Shown here one piece after another: positions 35,635-44,304 of a DNA stretch of 64,000 nt (positions within the stretch are counted from its first letter, which is position 1; each line of letters opens with the position of its first letter). Origin of the DNA: Verrucomicrobiaceae bacterium (GTDB lineage: Bacteria > Verrucomicrobiota > Verrucomicrobiia > Verrucomicrobiales > Verrucomicrobiaceae). Position numbers and translations under genes: made by a program. The notes below the pieces were generated by a model. That model ran no database searches and was not told the origin of the DNA. It was given only the letters and a program-made list of their open reading frames with translations. The stretch is from NCBI GenBank assembly GCA_016713245.1, contig JADJPM010000004.1, positions 1,240,001 through 1,304,000 on the forward strand, given 5' to 3'.

Positions 35635-36045
35635 TTAGCCCTGCTGGCCCTGATACTTCGAGTCACCGAAGGCGAGGATGAGGAGGAAGATGGGGCCGAG
35701 GAGCCAGAGGCCGATGCCAAAGCCGGTGCCTTTACCGAAGTTCTTCGCCATGCCGAGGCTGGCGAGCAGCGAAATGATGATGTTCACGAGTGGGATGATG
35801 AGAAGGATGATCCACCAGCCGGGCTTTCCGCAGACGCGGAGCCAGACGATGGCATTGTAAATGGGGATGAAAACGGCCCAGCCGGGTTGGCCAGCCTTGG
35901 TAAAGACTTTCCAGACGGCGGCGATCATCACGATGATAACGGCAAGCACGGCGAGCGTTCCTCCTGTTCCGAGTTCCCCCTTGGCGGAGTATTCGAGCGA
36001 GGCTGCGCTGGATTCTTGCAGCATGGGAAGCAGATGGGTGAGCAT
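35635..36045 (-). CDS. DUF5684 domain-containing membrane protein
   Basis: 136 residues with three hydrophobic segments: one near 28-48, then KAGQPGWAVFIPIYNAIVWLRVCGKPGWWIILLIIPLVNIII, the core by which I recognise the DUF5684-type family, then a C-terminal helix (GIGLWLLGPIFLLILAFG). Inner-membrane protein of unknown function. Precedes mnmA on the same strand, separated by a hairpin. It is followed upstream by a 200-base region without a gene. Confidence 0.8.
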   Translation of the reverse strand: MLTHLLPMLQESSAASLEYSAKGELGTGGTLAVLAVIIVMIAAVWKVFTKAGQPGWAVFIPIYNAIVWLRVCGKPGWWIILLIIPLVNIIISLLASLGMAKNFGKGTGFGIGLWLLGPIFLLILAFGDSKYQGQQG

Positions 36046-36246
36046 TGAGGAGTGTGGGGTGTGCGTTGAGTGAGTGGGGAAGGATTTTCCGAACTCGATA
36101 AGCTGGGATCACAGCAAAAAGCTAGCCATCTGACAAGCAGGATTGTTTCTATAAGACCGGCGGGAATAGCGACTCGACGCAAGCACCTCTCCTGCCATGC
36201 AAAGTCATGTGTTTGAAGTTGCCTGAGAGTGCTTTATGAAAGGCGG

Positions 36247-36762
36247 ATGATCGTAAACCTGCTGCTGAAGCCCTGGATGGCACCCCTGATGCGGCAGCGG
36301 GCGCTTTGCCGGTGGACGCTGCTGACGGTGCTGGTGCTTTTTGCAGGCTCGCGGGTGGGGTGGAGCCTTTGGCCGTGTCCTTTTGCGGAGCTGACGGGGC
36401 TGCCGTGTCCGGGCTGCGGGATGACGCGGTCCATGCTGGCGATGCTGCGCGGAGATTGGGGGCTGGTGATGCGGCTGCACCCGTTTGCGCCGTTTTTTGC
36501 GCTCACGGGTGGCTTTTGCGGTTTGGCGGCACTGATGCCGCTGGATATGGCGGGGCGGGTAGCGGCCAAAGTGGAGGTATTTGAGAGGCGGACGAGGCTT
36601 CCTGCCCTGATCCTGCTGCTTTTTGCATGTTTTGGCTTGCTGCGACTGCTTGGATTTTGGTATCAACCTCTAATTCTCGAGCCGTCCGCCCCTTTTCAGA
36701 GGTCTGCGATTTACCGGGAAGCCAACCAACCACCTCGAATACCATCCTCTTATGAGTCCTGA
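36247..36762 (+). CDS. DUF2752 family membrane protein
   Basis: 171 residues. The family signature WPCPFAELTGLPCPGCGMTRSMLAML at about residues 45-65 (Cys pairs and GMTR) lies between membrane helices; a further two helices follow. Small membrane protein of unknown function. I chose ATG 36247, preceded by AAAGGCGG as a good ribosome site, over the GTG at 36229. The next gene starts inside its last codons (11-base overlap), so the two are probably co-translated. Confidence 0.85.
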   Translation: MIVNLLLKPWMAPLMRQRALCRWTLLTVLVLFAGSRVGWSLWPCPFAELTGLPCPGCGMTRSMLAMLRGDWGLVMRLHPFAPFFALTGGFCGLAALMPLDMAGRVAAKVEVFERRTRLPALILLLFACFGLLRLLGFWYQPLILEPSAPFQRSAIYREANQPPRIPSSYES

Positions 36763-37135
36763 ACAAGCTGCATCCCTCGCTCCCTCTGGAGTTAACATCG
36801 CCCTCATCGGCCTATTCATTGTTGTCAGCTTGATCTGCTGGATCAAGGTGCTCATCGCCCTCTTCAAAAATGCTGGCGTTGGCCTCGGCATCCTGGGCAT
36901 CATCTGCTCTCTGTTTGCCTTCATCTGGGGCTGGGTCAAGAGTGGCTCCCTCGGTCTGCGTGGCACGATGATCGCCTGGACGGTCTGCACCGTTGGTATG
37001 ATGGCGGTCCAGGGTAAAATGGCGGCGGATATGGTCTCCAATCCTGAAATGCAGAAGCTGATTCAGGAAGCGCAGCAGCAGGCTCAGCAGCCCGCTGCGG
37101 CTCCTGAAGCTGCCCCAGCTCCTGCAAACCAGTAA
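36752..37135 (+). CDS. Small membrane protein of unknown function
   Basis: 127 residues: two or three hydrophobic segments (IALIGLFIVVSLICW; GLGILGIICSLFAFIWGW; TMIAWTVCTVGMM) and a Gln/Ala/Pro-rich tail (EAQQQAQQPAAAPEAAP). Overlaps the DUF2752 gene by 11 bases and is followed within 25 bases by a clear terminator, so the pair forms a two-gene transcript. No known family. Confidence 0.75.
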   Translation: MSPEQAASLAPSGVNIALIGLFIVVSLICWIKVLIALFKNAGVGLGILGIICSLFAFIWGWVKSGSLGLRGTMIAWTVCTVGMMAVQGKMAADMVSNPEMQKLIQEAQQQAQQPAAAPEAAPAPANQ

Positions 37136-37158
37136 TTCGCCTTCACAAGTATTCACGA

Positions 37159-37191
37159 ATGCCATCCCCTCGCGGGGATGGCATTTGTTTT
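37159..37191 (+). terminator. Rho-independent terminator
   Basis: An 11-base perfect stem ATGCCATCCCC (37159-37169) with GGGGATGGCAT (37174-37184), four-base loop, then TTGTTTT. It ends the transcript of the two small membrane protein genes just upstream. Confidence 0.9.
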
Positions 37192-37244
37192 GGGCTCGGG
37201 AGAGCGGCGGCTTGATCTTTGCAGCCATCGCGGCACAAGGACGC

Positions 37245-37904
37245 ATGGCAAAGATCGAAAAAGTACCCACGGGCGAGTTCCATTCCGGCTACGGCTGCGT
37301 GATCATGGCGCTCGCGGCGGCGATGTTTGGCTTCATCCTGTGGTGGGGCTGGTATTCGCTGACGACGATGGATCGCGAGATCGGAGCCGTGGCGCAGGCT
37401 CAACCGGCGACTTTGCCCGCGATCAGCCCAGTGCCCGATCTGGAGAAGCGGCTCGCCGATTTCGCGGCGGCGGTGAAAACTGGCTCAAAAGCCACGATGA
37501 AGGTTTCCGTGGCCGATTTGAATGCGCTGCTCGTCCTCGCCCCTGATGGCGGGAATGGCAGCTACAAGGACATGCTCCGCGTGAAGGCTCTCGATGCCGC
37601 CAACGGTCTCCTCGTGACCGATGCGAGCCTGCCGATGAACACGGCGAAATTCTGGGAAGGCACGAAGCGCTACCTCGTGGGTGAGATCGACTTCAAGGTC
37701 GAGCAAACCGAGCTCGGCCCTGATGCCAAAGTGGCCGCCGTGCGGGTGCCGGGCAAAACGGTGCCCGCTGAGATGGTGAAGGGCATGCAGATGTATGGCT
37801 ATCTAGGGCCCTATCAGAGCCATCCGGTCATCGGGCCTGTTTTAAAGGCGATCACCTCGGCCAAAGTGGTGGCGGATGGCATTCTGCTGGAGGTGGTGAA
37901 ATGA
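37245..37904 (+). CDS. Single-pass membrane protein of unknown function
   Basis: About 219 residues from ATG 37245. One membrane helix (VIMALAAAMFGFILWWGWYSL, residues 17-37) with a short cytoplasmic N-terminus; the rest, rich in charged residues, would be outside. The extracellular part has a repeating beta-like composition (MKVSVADLNALLVLAP; EIDFKVEQTELGP). Overlaps the NUDIX gene by ATGA, so it is coupled to it. Family not recognised. Confidence 0.75.
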   Translation: MAKIEKVPTGEFHSGYGCVIMALAAAMFGFILWWGWYSLTTMDREIGAVAQAQPATLPAISPVPDLEKRLADFAAAVKTGSKATMKVSVADLNALLVLAPDGGNGSYKDMLRVKALDAANGLLVTDASLPMNTAKFWEGTKRYLVGEIDFKVEQTELGPDAKVAAVRVPGKTVPAEMVKGMQMYGYLGPYQSHPVIGPVLKAITSAKVVADGILLEVVK

Positions 37905-38464
37905 GCACCCCACTCCCTGAGCACCCCAATTCCTGGAAAACCCTCTCCACGCGGGAGACCTACTCGAATCCGTGGATTCGCGTTCGCGAGGATCAGGTGA
38001 TCAATCCTTCGGGAGGGCAGGGGATCTACGGCGTGGTGGAATATAAGAACCGGGGCGCCGGCGTGATTCCTGTGGATGAGGAGGGCTTCACCTGGCTGGT
38101 GGGCCAGTGGCGCTATTGCCATGATCGTTACGAATGGGAAATCCCCAAAGGCGGTTGCCCGGCGGGTGAATCCCCGGTCGAGGCGGCCCGGCGGGAGCTT
38201 TTGGAGGAAACCGGCATCGTGGCGGCCCAAATCGAGCCTCTCTTGATTGGTATCCAGCTCTCGAATTCGACCTCGAACGAGCTTTGTGACCTTTTTATCG
38301 CTACCGGGCTGACCTTTGCCCAGGCGGATCCCGAGGAGACGGAGCAGCTCGAAGTCCTGCGCCTCCCGCTCGTCGAAGCCATCGAAATGGCCAAAGACGG
38401 CCGCATCCGGGACAGCGTGAGCGTCCTCGGCCTGATGGCGCTGGCCTGCGGGACCCGGAAATAA
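37901..38464 (+). CDS. NUDIX hydrolase (ADP-sugar pyrophosphatase-like)
   Basis: 187 residues. The NUDIX box is GGCPAGESPVEAARRELLEETGI, complete with all glutamates (G-x5-E-x7-REUxEExGU). The surrounding strand VPVDEEGFTWLVGQWRY and KGGCP match the ADP-ribose/ADP-glucose pyrophosphatase branch, which starts with a related small domain (YSNPWIRVREDQVINPSG). Hydrolyses nucleoside-diphosphate-linked compounds. ATGA overlap with the upstream membrane protein gene. Substrate not determined. Confidence 0.88.
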   Translation: MSTPLPEHPNSWKTLSTRETYSNPWIRVREDQVINPSGGQGIYGVVEYKNRGAGVIPVDEEGFTWLVGQWRYCHDRYEWEIPKGGCPAGESPVEAARRELLEETGIVAAQIEPLLIGIQLSNSTSNELCDLFIATGLTFAQADPEETEQLEVLRLPLVEAIEMAKDGRIRDSVSVLGLMALACGTRK

Positions 38465-38479
38465 GGTTCATCCCGGCAT

Positions 38480-38507
38480 TTGACAGCGGGGGGGAGGCGA
38501 TTACTAT
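38480..38507 (+). promoter_or_regulatory. Likely promoter of rplI
   Basis: TTGACA (38480-38485, perfect -35) and TACTAT (38502-38507, -10), 16 bases apart, 34 bases before the rplI start. The spacer begins with seven consecutive G (38488-38494). Confidence 0.6.
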
Positions 38508-38541
38508 CGCGCCCCTTTTTCCCCCCAGAGGGCATCCATTT

Positions 38542-39045
38542 ATGGCAACTACCCAAGTCATCCTCAAAGAACGCATCAAAGGCCTCGGCGCTGAAGCCGA
38601 TGTGGTCAAAGTGAAGCGCGGTTTCGCACGTAACTTCCTCCTGCCCGAAGGCAAAGCCTACGAGGCTACCAAGAGCAATCTCCGCCACACTGAACGCCTG
38701 AAAGCCGTCCGCGCTGAGCGTGAGGCCGCTGAAATGGCCGAGTCCACGAAGCTCGCCGCCAAGCTCAAGAAGGTGAAGCTCAAGCTCACCCTCGCCACGG
38801 GCCAAGGCGGCAAGTCCTTCGGTGCGATCACCACGATGGACATCGCCAAGGGCATCAAGGATCAGGCAGGTCTCGAAATCGATCGTCACAACATCGTCCT
38901 CGAGCGTCCGATCAAGAACACCGGCGCTTTCGACATCGAGATCAAACTCGGCTACGACATCACCGCCGAGATCAAACTCACCGTCACCGCCTCCGGTGAC
39001 AAGGCTGCCGAAGGCGAAGACGCCGGCGATCAAGCTGCCGAGTAA
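38542..39045 (+). CDS. rplI: 50S ribosomal protein L9
   Basis: Large-subunit ribosomal protein binding 23S rRNA. The N-terminal domain MATTQVILKERIKGLG AEADVVKVKRGFARNFLLPEGKA is the L9 signature (GxxGDVVxVxxGYxRNxLxP). A long helix follows, and the C-terminal domain contains LFGSVT-like KSFGAITTMDIA. A 20-residue acidic tail after residue 145 is longer than usual but typical of the phylum. It has its own promoter and terminator; the usual rpsF/rpsR/priB neighbours are absent. Confidence 0.95.
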   Translation: MATTQVILKERIKGLGAEADVVKVKRGFARNFLLPEGKAYEATKSNLRHTERLKAVRAEREAAEMAESTKLAAKLKKVKLKLTLATGQGGKSFGAITTMDIAKGIKDQAGLEIDRHNIVLERPIKNTGAFDIEIKLGYDITAEIKLTVTASGDKAAEGEDAGDQAAE

Positions 39046-39068
39046 GTTTCCATCTCATTCATTCTCAC

Positions 39069-39103
39069 AAAGCCGCGTCCTCGGACGCGGCTTTGTTGTT
39101 TTT
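39069..39103 (+). terminator. Rho-independent terminator of rplI
   Basis: Stem AAAGCCGCGTCC paired with GGACGCGGCTTT (39069-39094) closed by two bases (effectively a small tetraloop), followed by TGTTGTTTTT. It may also serve the convergent M20 peptidase gene, whose stop is at 39102. Confidence 0.9.
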
Positions 39104-40244
39104 ACGCCGCAAGGCTCCTCAGAAAGCGCTTAAAAAACGCCACGCCGTCTTCGAGGTCCTTCACGGCGATGAATTCATCCTTCGTATGTGCTTGGGCGAT
39201 GCTGCCGGGGCCGATGGCAATGGCGGGAGTGCCGGCGACGGCGAGGAAGGCGGCATCGCAGAACCACGGTGCCCCGGTGAGGCTGCCGCCAGCGGCGATG
39301 AGTTTCTGGATGAAGGGATTCGCGGGATCGGTGTCGAGGCAAAAGGCCTCGCTGGCGGTGGTGACGTGCGCCGTTTCGTCATGACGGGCGATGAAGTCGC
39401 TCAGCAGCTTCATCGCGCCGCCAGCCTTCGCGAGGCCGGGCGTGGTGCGGATGTCCACGCGGAGCTTGCAGGCATCGGCGACGATGTTGCTACGGGTGCC
39501 GCCGTGGATCATGCCGAGATTGATGGTGTTCACGCCGAGCCATTCGTCTTCACCACCGGCCTCGGCGAGGATGTCGCGAAATTCGGTGTCGAGGTGCTGC
39601 ACGAGTTTGCTCATCTTCACGATGGCATTCACGCCCAGTTCGGGTGTGGCACCATGCACGGCGACGCCAGTGGTGTGCACATCGGCCCAAAGGCAGCCTT
39701 TGTGTCGAAACACCGTCTTCAGCGAGGTGGGCTCGCCAATCAGCGCGAGGTCGTAACGGCTGTGATGCTTCGCAAAGTGCTGCGAGCCGAGCTGGGCACT
39801 CTCTTCGGACATGAAGCCGACAAAATGCACCTCGACGGGCAGCGAGGGGAGTTCGTCGCGGAGTTCGTGAAGCGCCCACAGCATCGCGGCGGCGGAGCCT
39901 TTGGTGTCGGAGGCACCTCGGCCCCAGATTTTGCCATCGCGGAGTTCACCGCCGAAAGGATCAATGGTCATGCCACCCACGCTCACGGTATCCGTGTGCG
40001 GGGCAAAGAGGATGCGTGGCTTGCCGCCGCCATTCGTGGGGTAGTGACCGATGACGTTTGGGCGGCCCGGTTCGACTTCATCCAGAAAAGTTTCCGCGCC
40101 AGAGTGCTCCAAAAAAGCGGCGATGTAGCGGGCGCAGGCCTCCTCGCCGGTGTGAGGGGTGCCGGGATCGCCATCGGGATTCACCGAGGGGATACGCACG
40201 AGGGCCTGGAGGAGCTCGACGACGCTTTGAGGCGGATTTTGCAT
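39102..40244 (-). CDS. M20-family deacetylase (ArgE/DapE-like)
   Basis: 380-residue cytoplasmic zinc amidohydrolase. Metal ligands: H in APHTDTV, D in the GRGASDTKG block, catalytic and metal Glu in FMSEESAQLG, and a late His in AHTKDEF. The conserved GRGASDTKGSAAAML and GCLWADV segments are diagnostic of the ArgE/DapE/ACY1/CPG2 superfamily. It could be an acetylornithine deacetylase, succinyl-diaminopimelate desuccinylase or a general amidase; no arginine or lysine genes are adjacent. Convergent with rplI; shares the terminator region. Confidence 0.9.
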   Translation of the reverse strand: MQNPPQSVVELLQALVRIPSVNPDGDPGTPHTGEEACARYIAAFLEHSGAETFLDEVEPGRPNVIGHYPTNGGGKPRILFAPHTDTVSVGGMTIDPFGGELRDGKIWGRGASDTKGSAAAMLWALHELRDELPSLPVEVHFVGFMSEESAQLGSQHFAKHHSRYDLALIGEPTSLKTVFRHKGCLWADVHTTGVAVHGATPELGVNAIVKMSKLVQHLDTEFRDILAEAGGEDEWLGVNTINLGMIHGGTRSNIVADACKLRVDIRTTPGLAKAGGAMKLLSDFIARHDETAHVTTASEAFCLDTDPANPFIQKLIAAGGSLTGAPWFCDAAFLAVAGTPAIAIGPGSIAQAHTKDEFIAVKDLEDGVAFFKRFLRSLAA

Positions 40245-40321
40245 GCGCGATAGGAGCCGTGGGACGCTTCCTTTGCAAACGGAGGCTTGCGCAGGCCTCG
40301 TGACTTGGCTTCATGGTGCGC

Positions 40322-40936
40322 ATGATCGCCTATTTGAAAGGAATTCTGGCCGAGGCCCTGCCGCATCAAGCCACCGTGGACGTCCACGGTGTGGGCTATC
40401 TCACGCACATCCCGCTGACGACCTTTGATCGGCTGCCGCAGACTGGCGCGGAGGTGAAGCTGCTCACGCATTACCACGTCACCGAGCAGGATCACAAGCT
40501 CTTCGGCTTCCTCACCGAGGATGAGCGGGATCTCTTCCGCCTGCTCATGGACCGCGTTTCCGGCGTGGGGCCGAAAATGGCGCTCTCAGTGCTCAGTGGC
40601 ATGCCCGTGGCCGCTTTTAAAGACGCCGTGATTCAAGGCGATGTGAAGGCGCTGGCCCGCATCAAGGGCGTGGGTGGCAAAACGGCCGAGCGCATCGTTT
40701 TGGAGCTGAAGGACAAAGTGGGCGTCGTGGATGCCTGGCAAGCCAGCCGCAGTGCAAAGACCTCCCACGATCCTGTCCGCGAGGCGCAGAGTGATGCGGT
40801 GCTAGGTCTCATCTCCCTCGGCTACAAGCAGAGTGAAGCGCAAAAGGCGGTCAACGAGATCACCAAGCAGCCCGGCTTTGATCCGGCCTCCAGTGCGGAT
40901 AAAATCATCCGTGAATCCCTGCGCTCGATGAATTGA
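40322..40936 (+). CDS. ruvA: Holliday junction branch migration protein RuvA
   Basis: Tetrameric DNA-binding partner of RuvB in branch migration. 204 residues from ATG 40322 (an ATG nine bases upstream is also in frame). N-terminal OB domain MIAYLKGILAEALPHQATVDVHGVGYLTH; two helix-hairpin-helix motifs (RLLMDRVSGVGPKMALSVLSG and ARIKGVGGKTAERIV); C-terminal RuvB-binding domain (VLGLISLGYKQSEAQKAV). ruvB is not adjacent, nor is ruvC. The stop is followed immediately by the ATG of the next gene. Confidence 0.96.
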   Translation: MIAYLKGILAEALPHQATVDVHGVGYLTHIPLTTFDRLPQTGAEVKLLTHYHVTEQDHKLFGFLTEDERDLFRLLMDRVSGVGPKMALSVLSGMPVAAFKDAVIQGDVKALARIKGVGGKTAERIVLELKDKVGVVDAWQASRSAKTSHDPVREAQSDAVLGLISLGYKQSEAQKAVNEITKQPGFDPASSADKIIRESLRSMN

Positions 40937-42364
40937 ATGCCTGACGATGCTACATTCTCCGAAGTGAAGCGCCTGCTCGAAGCGGGGCGTGAGCGTGAGG
41001 CCGCCTCGCATGTGCAGTGGAAGGAGAGCACGACGCTCGCCGCCTATCTGGAGCGTTGTTTTCGCGAGCAGCCCGGTGATGCGTGGCTGCTCGATATGCT
41101 CTGCCGCGAGCTTTGGCGGCAAAACGATCGCGCTGGGCTGGAAATCGCCTTGCAACTGCCCGCCGAAGGCCGTGCTGAGACGATGAAGGCTGCCTGGCAA
41201 GTCCTCGTGCAGGCGAGGAATGAAGATCGAGCGGATATGGAAGCTGCTCTGACCCGCGTGGTGCGTGGCGGGCTGCTTTCAGCGGATTTTATCATGCTTT
41301 TCGAGCGTGAAATGGCCTCGCTCAAGCTCCTGCGCCTGCTCGATACCGTGCTGGAGGCCGCCGTGGCGGACGAGACGATCGGCATGAGCTTCGCGGCGCT
41401 TTTTACCCGCCGTGCCTGCCATCGCAAGCAGTGGGAAGTGCGGCGTCATTTCGCCCGCTGGATCGAAAAAAACGGTGAGGCCGCTGCGGAGCCCGTGGCG
41501 GTCTTTTTGGACCTCATCGGTGATCTGCGTGAGGCGGCAGGCATCGTGCCGGAACTCATCGCCGCCCATGGGGACTGGATGCAGAAGCACTCCGCCACCT
41601 ATGGTAAATGCGGCTATGCCTTGGCAAACTCTGGCATGCAGGTGGAGACGGCGGCGTGGCTCGAGGGCTGCGAGCGGCGGGAGGATATGAAAGGATGGAT
41701 CGCGGCGAATCAGGTGAGCGCCCTCTGGCATCAGCAGCGCTATCCAGAGGCCACGCGGGTGGCAGCTACAGTCCTGGAGCGAAATCTAAAAGACGTCGCG
41801 TGGGATTGGAATGCCTCCGCGGCTGCTTTTGGGCATGCGCTGGAAGGTCGCACCTCCGAATCATCTGCCGCCATGGCCCGCATCACGGGTGAGAGCGAGG
41901 CGCATGCGGAATTCACTTGGGCCATGGAGCTTTCCCGCAGCGTGCTGCGGGCGCTTGGATTGCCCGCACCTGAGGCAAAGCGTGTTTTTCAGGAAGAGCG
42001 TCAGCGTCTCGCCCTGGTGCATGGACGTCTCAGTTCCAAGCTGGACGAAGAAGCCTCCGCGCAGCGTTATCGTTTGGCATTGGAGGCCATCGGCAGGCAT
42101 GGCGGCTTTCGTGTGTGGCCTTGGCATCGGCGTTTGAAGTCCACAGCTTCCGTCAATCCCCTCAAAGGACTATTTTGGATCGGCGGCGTCGTGCTGCTTT
42201 GCATGGCGGTGCTCCGCGGCTGCATCCGCCCGGATGAATCGAATTTTCTCATCGAGAACCCGGCGGATTCCATCGAACTGCCGAAAGACATGCAGGACCG
42301 TCCAGGCAGTGCCACAGAGATCGATAAGCTCATGACAGCCCCACAGGCCCGGCCGGTTCGATGA
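40937..42364 (+). CDS. TPR-like protein with C-terminal membrane anchor
   Basis: 475 residues, mostly amphipathic helices with tetratricopeptide-like spacing but no repeat strong enough to name. One membrane helix near residues 411-429 (GLFWIGGVVLLCMAVLRG), then a short polar tail. Starts directly after the ruvA stop, so the two are co-transcribed. Unrecognised family. The C-terminal anchor suggests a membrane-bound cytoplasmic protein. Confidence 0.75.
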   Translation: MPDDATFSEVKRLLEAGREREAASHVQWKESTTLAAYLERCFREQPGDAWLLDMLCRELWRQNDRAGLEIALQLPAEGRAETMKAAWQVLVQARNEDRADMEAALTRVVRGGLLSADFIMLFEREMASLKLLRLLDTVLEAAVADETIGMSFAALFTRRACHRKQWEVRRHFARWIEKNGEAAAEPVAVFLDLIGDLREAAGIVPELIAAHGDWMQKHSATYGKCGYALANSGMQVETAAWLEGCERREDMKGWIAANQVSALWHQQRYPEATRVAATVLERNLKDVAWDWNASAAAFGHALEGRTSESSAAMARITGESEAHAEFTWAMELSRSVLRALGLPAPEAKRVFQEERQRLALVHGRLSSKLDEEASAQRYRLALEAIGRHGGFRVWPWHRRLKSTASVNPLKGLFWIGGVVLLCMAVLRGCIRPDESNFLIENPADSIELPKDMQDRPGSATEIDKLMTAPQARPVR

Positions 42365-42419
42365 GCCTAGTCGGGCGAAAAACGTGACAAGTGACCGCTG
42401 CACAGCGTTTAGTGGAGGC

Positions 42420-43097
42420 ATGTTCCGTTCACTCCTTTGTCTCCTTTTGCTCACCACGCCGTCTTTGACCGCTGAAGAGCCACCGCCTGGCCTCACCGAA
42501 TACCTCGGGCGGCAAATCGCCATGACGATGCACTGGAAGGGGGCCGAGTGGCTCATGCGCCGCGTGCGCGAAAAGGAGGAATCCCCCACGATGATGCGTC
42601 GTGAGCTCCAGGTGAAGCCGGGCATGAACATCTGTGACATGGGCTGCGGCAATGGTTTTCACACGATGCCGCTCGCCAAGGCCGTCGGCGAAGCTGGAAA
42701 GATCTACGCCGTCGATGTGCAGCCGGAGATGATCGAAATGCTGAGGCAGAATCTCGATGTCAAAGGCATCAAAAACGTCGTTCCCATCGTCGGGGCCTAT
42801 CACGATCCGAAACTGCCTCCCAACTCCTGCGACCTGATTTTGCTCGTCGATGTCTATCATGAGTTTTCCCATCCCGTGCAGATGCTCGCCGCCATGCGGA
42901 AGGCGTTGAAGCCGGATGGTCAGCTCGTGCTCGTCGAATTCCGAGCCGAGGACGAGACCGTGCCGATCAAGCCCGAGCACAAGATGAGCAAAGCGCAGAT
43001 TCACAAGGAGATGAACGCCAACGGCTTCGTCATGAAGCGTGAGTTCGATGGCCTGCCCTGGCAGCACCTCATGTTCTTCGGCAAGGATGCCTCGTGA
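42420..43097 (+). CDS. Exported class I SAM-dependent methyltransferase
   Basis: 225 residues from ATG 42420. A clear signal peptide (MFRSLLCLLLLTTPSLTA) precedes a complete Rossmann-type methyltransferase: CDMGCGNGFHTMPLAKAVG (motif I), IYAVDVQPEMIEM (motif II), LILLVDVYHEFSHP (motif IV), ALKPDGQLVLVEF (motif VI). A methyltransferase with a Sec signal is odd because SAM is cytoplasmic; similar proteins are frequent in Planctomycetota and Verrucomicrobiota. The upstream frame (to 42384) would bury the signal. Substrate unknown. Confidence 0.8.
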   Translation: MFRSLLCLLLLTTPSLTAEEPPPGLTEYLGRQIAMTMHWKGAEWLMRRVREKEESPTMMRRELQVKPGMNICDMGCGNGFHTMPLAKAVGEAGKIYAVDVQPEMIEMLRQNLDVKGIKNVVPIVGAYHDPKLPPNSCDLILLVDVYHEFSHPVQMLAAMRKALKPDGQLVLVEFRAEDETVPIKPEHKMSKAQIHKEMNANGFVMKREFDGLPWQHLMFFGKDAS

Positions 43098-43134
43098 GCT
43101 TGCCGCCTGCGGGTGTCCACGCTAACAGAGGGGC

Positions 43135-44235
43135 ATGACTCTGACGCTTCCTCAGTGGTTTGATCTCCACACGCACTTCCGCCAAGGCCCGGCGATGGCT
43201 TCTTATGTCCAATCGCATCTCGACATGGGCTGCGCGGGTGCTCTGGCCATGCCAAACACCCAGCCGCCGGTCTCCCACATCTCCGGAGCTGCTCGGGCGG
43301 ACGGTTGGTCCATCGAGAGCTACTCGGCGGAGCTTCGCCAAGCGGGCGCGGCTGCCTTTGAGCAGCTCATCGTGCCGCTTTACCTGACTCGCCAGACGAC
43401 GGCGGCGATGATTCACGAAGGCTCGGCTTCCGGCCTGCTACGGGCCTGCAAATACTACCCGCCCCATGGCACCACCAATGCGGAGTATGGCCTGCCGATG
43501 GATGATTTGATCGGCGGCGAAGTGCTGCGGGCAATGGAGGAGTGCGGCATCGTGCTCTGCATCCACGGTGAGCAGCATGGGTTGAGCGGCTCAGACTACA
43601 TCGACTCCCATCAGAACGCCGAGACGAGGTTTTACACGGAACGCATGCCTCGACTGCTGGCCGCGCATCCCCGACTCCGCATCGTGTGTGAGCACATCAC
43701 CACCCGCACGGCGGCGGAGTTTGTGGCCGCTGCGCCGGAGCATGTGGGTGCCACCATCACGCCGCAGCACCTTCTTTATACCCTCGGGCATCTCATTCAG
43801 GGGCTGAAATACCATCTCTACTGCCTACCCGTGGTGAAATTCCAGGACGATCGTGCCGCGCTGCGCCAGGCCGTGACCACCGCAGGCCAGACCAAGTTCT
43901 TCGCGGGCACAGACAGTGCTCCCCACACCACGAAGGCCACCGCCTGCGGTTGCGCGGCCGGATGTTTCACGGGCGGCTGCGCACCTCAGTTGTATGCCAT
44001 GGCTTTTGAGGAAGCCGGCACGGACCTGGCCACCGAGCAGGGCAGGGCATCCTTCGAGCGGTTTCTCTGCCTCAATGGCCCGAGATTCTATGGCTTTCCC
44101 GCCTCAAAGCGGCAGTTCCAGATGGTCAAAAAGCCTTCGCAATCGGCGATCTTGGAAACGCCGGCCGGCCCCATCACGCCGCTTCCTCTTGGCTTAGGCC
44201 TTGAGATGACCTGGAGCCTCGCCGGGCCTCTTTGA
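43135..44235 (+). CDS. pyrC: Dihydroorotase
   Basis: Catalyses cyclisation of carbamoyl aspartate to dihydroorotate in pyrimidine synthesis. 366 residues, class II PyrC. Zinc ligands His12 and His14 (FDLHTHFRQG), carboxylated Lys106 in LLRACKYYPPHGTT, further His in CIHGEQHG and VCEHITTRTA, and the catalytic Asp in FFAGTDSAPHTT. CGCAAGCFTGG is the loop of PyrC. Length is normal. Monocistronic in this window; 37 bases after the methyltransferase stop. Confidence 0.93.
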   Translation: MTLTLPQWFDLHTHFRQGPAMASYVQSHLDMGCAGALAMPNTQPPVSHISGAARADGWSIESYSAELRQAGAAAFEQLIVPLYLTRQTTAAMIHEGSASGLLRACKYYPPHGTTNAEYGLPMDDLIGGEVLRAMEECGIVLCIHGEQHGLSGSDYIDSHQNAETRFYTERMPRLLAAHPRLRIVCEHITTRTAAEFVAAAPEHVGATITPQHLLYTLGHLIQGLKYHLYCLPVVKFQDDRAALRQAVTTAGQTKFFAGTDSAPHTTKATACGCAAGCFTGGCAPQLYAMAFEEAGTDLATEQGRASFERFLCLNGPRFYGFPASKRQFQMVKKPSQSAILETPAGPITPLPLGLGLEMTWSLAGPL

Positions 44236-44304
44236 CGGATGCTGCACGGATGGGCTGGAAATGCAGGATAGTCCGCGACTCTTGCCGCGTTTGGAAGAGC
44301 CGCC

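Noticed and set aside
39093..40253. 386-residue frame opposite the M20 deacetylase gene
   Set aside because: Shadow of the minus-strand gene, which carries all metal-binding motifs.
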